39,389 bases of DNA from a candidate division WOR-3 bacterium (GTDB lineage: Bacteria > SDB-A), in assembly GCA_016926475.1 (NCBI GenBank), contig JAFGON010000050.1, forward strand, positions 1 to 39,389. Direction: 5' to 3'. Position 1 is the first letter of the stretch. Every line of letters starts with the position of its first letter. Under the pieces are notes generated by a model that was not told where the DNA came from, did no database searches, and saw nothing but the letters and a program-made list of their open reading frames with translations. The position numbers and the translations under genes were made by a program. Shown piece after piece: positions 36,963-39,389 of the stretch.

Positions 36963-39389
36963 ATGAGAAAGTTTTTTTTAGCTCTTTTTTTCCCGGTGAT
37001 TTTGTCGGCTCAGACCTATAACTTGTCCCCTTCTTCTACCTACGTTGAAGTGACCCAGTCAAACTTTTCTTTTGTCGGACTGACGGCGGGTTTTGACATG
37101 GTCACTGTATCTCAGCGAACCGAAAACAGTCAAAATTATTCCGTGATCACTATAGAAAACACCCACAGCTCGGGAAGATTGGGTGAGCCTCAAATTCCTG
37201 TCATTAGGAGAATAATTGAAATCCCGAGCGGTTCGCAAGTTGCTTTAAGCGCTACTTCCCGCGGAGAAATTGACGCTTTTTTGACCGTACCTCTTTTCCC
37301 AAACCAACCTTCCCTCGAAAAGGTTCCCGGAGCCGTTGCTCCTTTCACGATAGACAGAAACGCCTATGGTGAAAACCGGGTTTACGGCGAAGAATTGGCG
37401 AGGATCGTTGATGATGGATACATAAGAGGACACAGGTTTGTCACGGTGGAGATTTTCCCGGTCCGGTATGAACCTTATTCTGGAAAATTGACTATGCGAG
37501 AAAATATCGATTTAGAACTGATTCTGACGGGTTCTGATCCCGCTCTTACAAGGTCCAATTACGAGAGGTATTACAACAAAGAGTTTGAAGCATTTTTGAA
37601 AATGTCTGTTCTAAATTCGTTCGCATACGGAGAGACGGATTATCCGGATCTTCCGACAGGATACCTCATAATAGTTCCCGATGTGCTCGCTTCAAATTTA
37701 GATGTTTTTGTGCAGTGGAAAGAGAGGAAAGGATACGATGTAACCGTCGCGCTGAAATCACAAGTCGGCACGACCAACACCGCCATAAAAAACTATATTC
37801 AAAACGCTTACGACAACTGGCCTGTCCCTCCAGCGTATGTTCTTCTCGTTGGTGACGACGAAATACCCGCGTTCACTGGAGGTGAATCCAACGCTATAAC
37901 AGACCACCCCTACGGACAGCTTCAGGGAGGAGACCTTTTCCACGAAGTGTGGCTTGGCAGGTTTTCGGTGACAAATTCGTCACAGCTTGCCAACATAATA
38001 GAGAAAACTTTAAATTACGAACAACCTTCTATCTGGACGCAAGGAAACACGTGGTGCAAAAAAGCTGTCTTCATGGCGAGCAGCGACAACCATACTGTAT
38101 CTGAAGGAAGCCACAGATATGTAGTTCAGACTTATTTGGGCCCCGCGGGGTTTGTCTGCGACACACTCTGGTATTACCATGGGGCGACGACCGCGCAGGT
38201 CAGTTCTGCATTCAACGACGGACGTTCATGGGGAGTCTATTCCGGGCATGGAGGTACGACGAGCTGGGCTGATGGTCCGCCTTTCTCGCAGGCTAACGTC
38301 AACGCCCTTACCAACGTCAGTGAATACCCGATAGTGATGAGCTTTGCCTGCAACACAGGACAATGGTCTGTGGGCGAGTGTTTCGCGGAGACATGGATAA
38401 GAGCTGGTGACAAAGCCGGCGTCAGTTTCTGGGCTTCCGCCCCTTCTTCTTACTGGACTGAAGACGACACTCTCGAAAGATGGATTTTTCATGCGATTTT
38501 CGATTCTACTGTGACATGGCAGAGGGGTTTTTACGACTACGGTCTTCTCGGCGTCTATACTTACGGAGGAACATATGTCCCTCCCCAGTATTACTATGAG
38601 GCTTACAACCTGTTTGGAGATCCCTCGATTGACGGATGGACGGACTATCCAAATGCCCTCTCCACTAATTATCCGTCGTCGATACCCGTGGGTTCAATCG
38701 ACGTGCAGGTCACCGTAAATACGGCGAAAGCCCCGGCGCACAACGCTCTCGTTTGCCTTAAAAATGATGATTCGACTTGGGTCGGTTACACAAATTCATC
38801 TGGCGTAGCGACAATCCATGTCAATAACATAGCTCCTTGTTCGCTCTTGGTGACCGTCACCGGGCATAATCTCGATCCTCATTTTGGAACGATATACGTC
38901 ATTTCAAGCGGAGCTTACGTGAGCTATCTCAGATATATACCAGATGGTAACGGACAGGTAAACCCTGGAGAGACTCTAAACTTAAGTGTTTGGCTCAAAA
39001 ACTGGGGAACTCAGACAGCGCACAATGTCGTCGGCTCAATTTCATCTTCAGATCCGAATATTACAATAAATCAAAACACAGTCAACTACGGGACTATCAA
39101 CGCCGGTGATTCATCACTTGGATCAGGAAATTTCAACGTGACTACAGCCTCGGGTCTTGAAGATGGATACACGATACCTATGACGATGACCATATCTGCC
39201 ACGGAGAGCACCTGGGTCAGCAATTTCAGCTTTACGGTAAATGCTCCGGTTTTGGAAGCGACGGGCTACTACGGTCCTTCCGAAGTGATGCCCGGGGACA
39301 CGGTTGTATTCGGACCCATGCTTGAGAATTCAGGCAGCGGGAACGCCTACACGGTTCAGGCACGGCTTCGCTGCATCAGCAAGGATCCC
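36963..39389 (+). CDS. Secreted gingipain-like C25 family cysteine peptidase, 3' end outside window
   Basis: The frame is open from the ATG at 36963 to the window edge (809 residues seen), so the C-terminus is missing. AGGAGG precedes the ATG. A signal peptide covers about 1-17 (FFLALFFPVILSA, then QTY). An N-terminal prodomain-like beta region (VEVTQSNFSFVGLTAGFD, LGEPQIPVIRRIIEIPSG) is followed by the C25 catalytic domain: YLIIVPDVLASNLDVFVQWKERKGYDV, VLLVGDDEIPAF, YSGHGGTTSW with likely catalytic H429, and SFACNTGQW with likely catalytic C463 (34 apart, similar to gingipain), then NLFGDPSIDGW. Ig-like/CARDB-type domains follow (about 570-809, including DGNGQVNPGETLNLSVWLKN). It should be exported and act outside the cell; a sorting tail may follow beyond the window. 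Confidence 0.9.
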   Translation, partial: MRKFFLALFFPVILSAQTYNLSPSSTYVEVTQSNFSFVGLTAGFDMVTVSQRTENSQNYSVITIENTHSSGRLGEPQIPVIRRIIEIPSGSQVALSATSRGEIDAFLTVPLFPNQPSLEKVPGAVAPFTIDRNAYGENRVYGEELARIVDDGYIRGHRFVTVEIFPVRYEPYSGKLTMRENIDLELILTGSDPALTRSNYERYYNKEFEAFLKMSVLNSFAYGETDYPDLPTGYLIIVPDVLASNLDVFVQWKERKGYDVTVALKSQVGTTNTAIKNYIQNAYDNWPVPPAYVLLVGDDEIPAFTGGESNAITDHPYGQLQGGDLFHEVWLGRFSVTNSSQLANIIEKTLNYEQPSIWTQGNTWCKKAVFMASSDNHTVSEGSHRYVVQTYLGPAGFVCDTLWYYHGATTAQVSSAFNDGRSWGVYSGHGGTTSWADGPPFSQANVNALTNVSEYPIVMSFACNTGQWSVGECFAETWIRAGDKAGVSFWASAPSSYWTEDDTLERWIFHAIFDSTVTWQRGFYDYGLLGVYTYGGTYVPPQYYYEAYNLFGDPSIDGWTDYPNALSTNYPSSIPVGSIDVQVTVNTAKAPAHNALVCLKNDDSTWVGYTNSSGVATIHVNNIAPCSLLVTVTGHNLDPHFGTIYVISSGAYVSYLRYIPDGNGQVNPGETLNLSVWLKNWGTQTAHNVVGSISSSDPNITINQNTVNYGTINAGDSSLGSGNFNVTTASGLEDGYTIPMTMTISATESTWVSNFSFTVNAPVLEATGYYGPSEVMPGDTVVFGPMLENSGSGNAYTVQARLRCISKDP

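Noticed and set aside
38226-38492. Minus-strand 88-codon ORF in the C25 gene
   Set aside because: It is antisense to the catalytic His/Cys region of the peptidase and has no independent support.
1-39389. CRISPR arrays, insertion sequences, prophage genes or integrase sites
   Set aside because: No spaced direct repeats, transposase or integrase-like proteins or terminal inverted repeats were seen; the only repeats are protein-level LVIVD units.

Overview
The window looks like chromosomal DNA of an anaerobic, diderm bacterium. Three lines of evidence point to the FCB superphylum or a neighbouring candidate phylum of the WOR-3/Stahlbacteria or Cloacimonadota type: secreted proteins with C-terminal FlgD/type IX-like tails, a gingipain-like C25 peptidase, and a DUF3160 protein with a TonB-type protein and outer-membrane lipoproteins. 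Anaerobic life is suggested by desulfoferrodoxin, a flavin reductase-rubredoxin fusion, a minimal SufCB pair and a tungsten/molybdenum aldehyde oxidoreductase. The phylum assignment is inference, not proof. Genes are densely packed, many starts overlap the preceding stop (ATGA, TTGA, TAATG, TAAATG), and GTG/TTG starts are common. Several promoter candidates resemble the ordinary sigma70 consensus.

Layout. 1-4.6 kb (+): tail of a metallo-beta-lactamase-fold protein, the fused NAD(P)HX repair enzyme, an old-yellow-enzyme/FadH-like Fe-S flavoprotein and a YggS-type PLP protein. 4.6-7.5 kb (-): an operon of a methyltransferase, thiE, thiD and tenA behind a TTGACA-17-TATCAT promoter, with no recognisable TPP riboswitch. 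7.7-8.6 kb (+): a divergent M50-like membrane protein, followed by tRNA-Asp(GTC) on the minus strand with its own promoter. 9.0-11.2 kb (+): a secreted LVIVD-repeat propeller. 11.2-12.3 kb (-): hemW. 12.3-14.5 kb (+): an unknown gene coupled to a secreted C45-like Ntn hydrolase. 14.5-15.8 kb (-): a membrane-anchored zinc-ribbon/FGE-sulfatase protein.

16.0-20.3 kb (+) is a compact oxygen-defence and Fe-S operon: flavin reductase-rubredoxin, desulfoferrodoxin, ferritin, SufC, SufB, a CoA-binding protein and an unknown exported protein. 20.5-23.1 kb: a DUF3160 protein coupled to a PAP2 phosphatase. 23.2-26.9 kb: a four-cluster ferredoxin, an aldehyde ferredoxin oxidoreductase, PpnP, a ThiF-family adenylyltransferase and a ThiS-like carrier. 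27.0-27.6 kb: a TonB-family protein followed by a clear terminator. 27.7-36.7 kb: mfd followed by four consecutive SurA/parvulin-like envelope proteins (three predicted lipoproteins and one with a signal peptide) and an S4 RNA-binding protein, chained by overlapping starts. From 36.96 kb to the window end: a secreted C25 peptidase, incomplete at its 3' end.

The most notable points are an internal Shine-Dalgarno/ATG that could release a free, full-length rubredoxin from the flavin reductase fusion, the four-fold parvulin array behind mfd, the linkage of a minimal SufCB system to superoxide and iron defence, and the aldehyde oxidoreductase cluster that carries its own sulfur-carrier activation pair. 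No stretch longer than 300 bases lacks a gene except 8593-8974, which holds the tRNA and its promoter.
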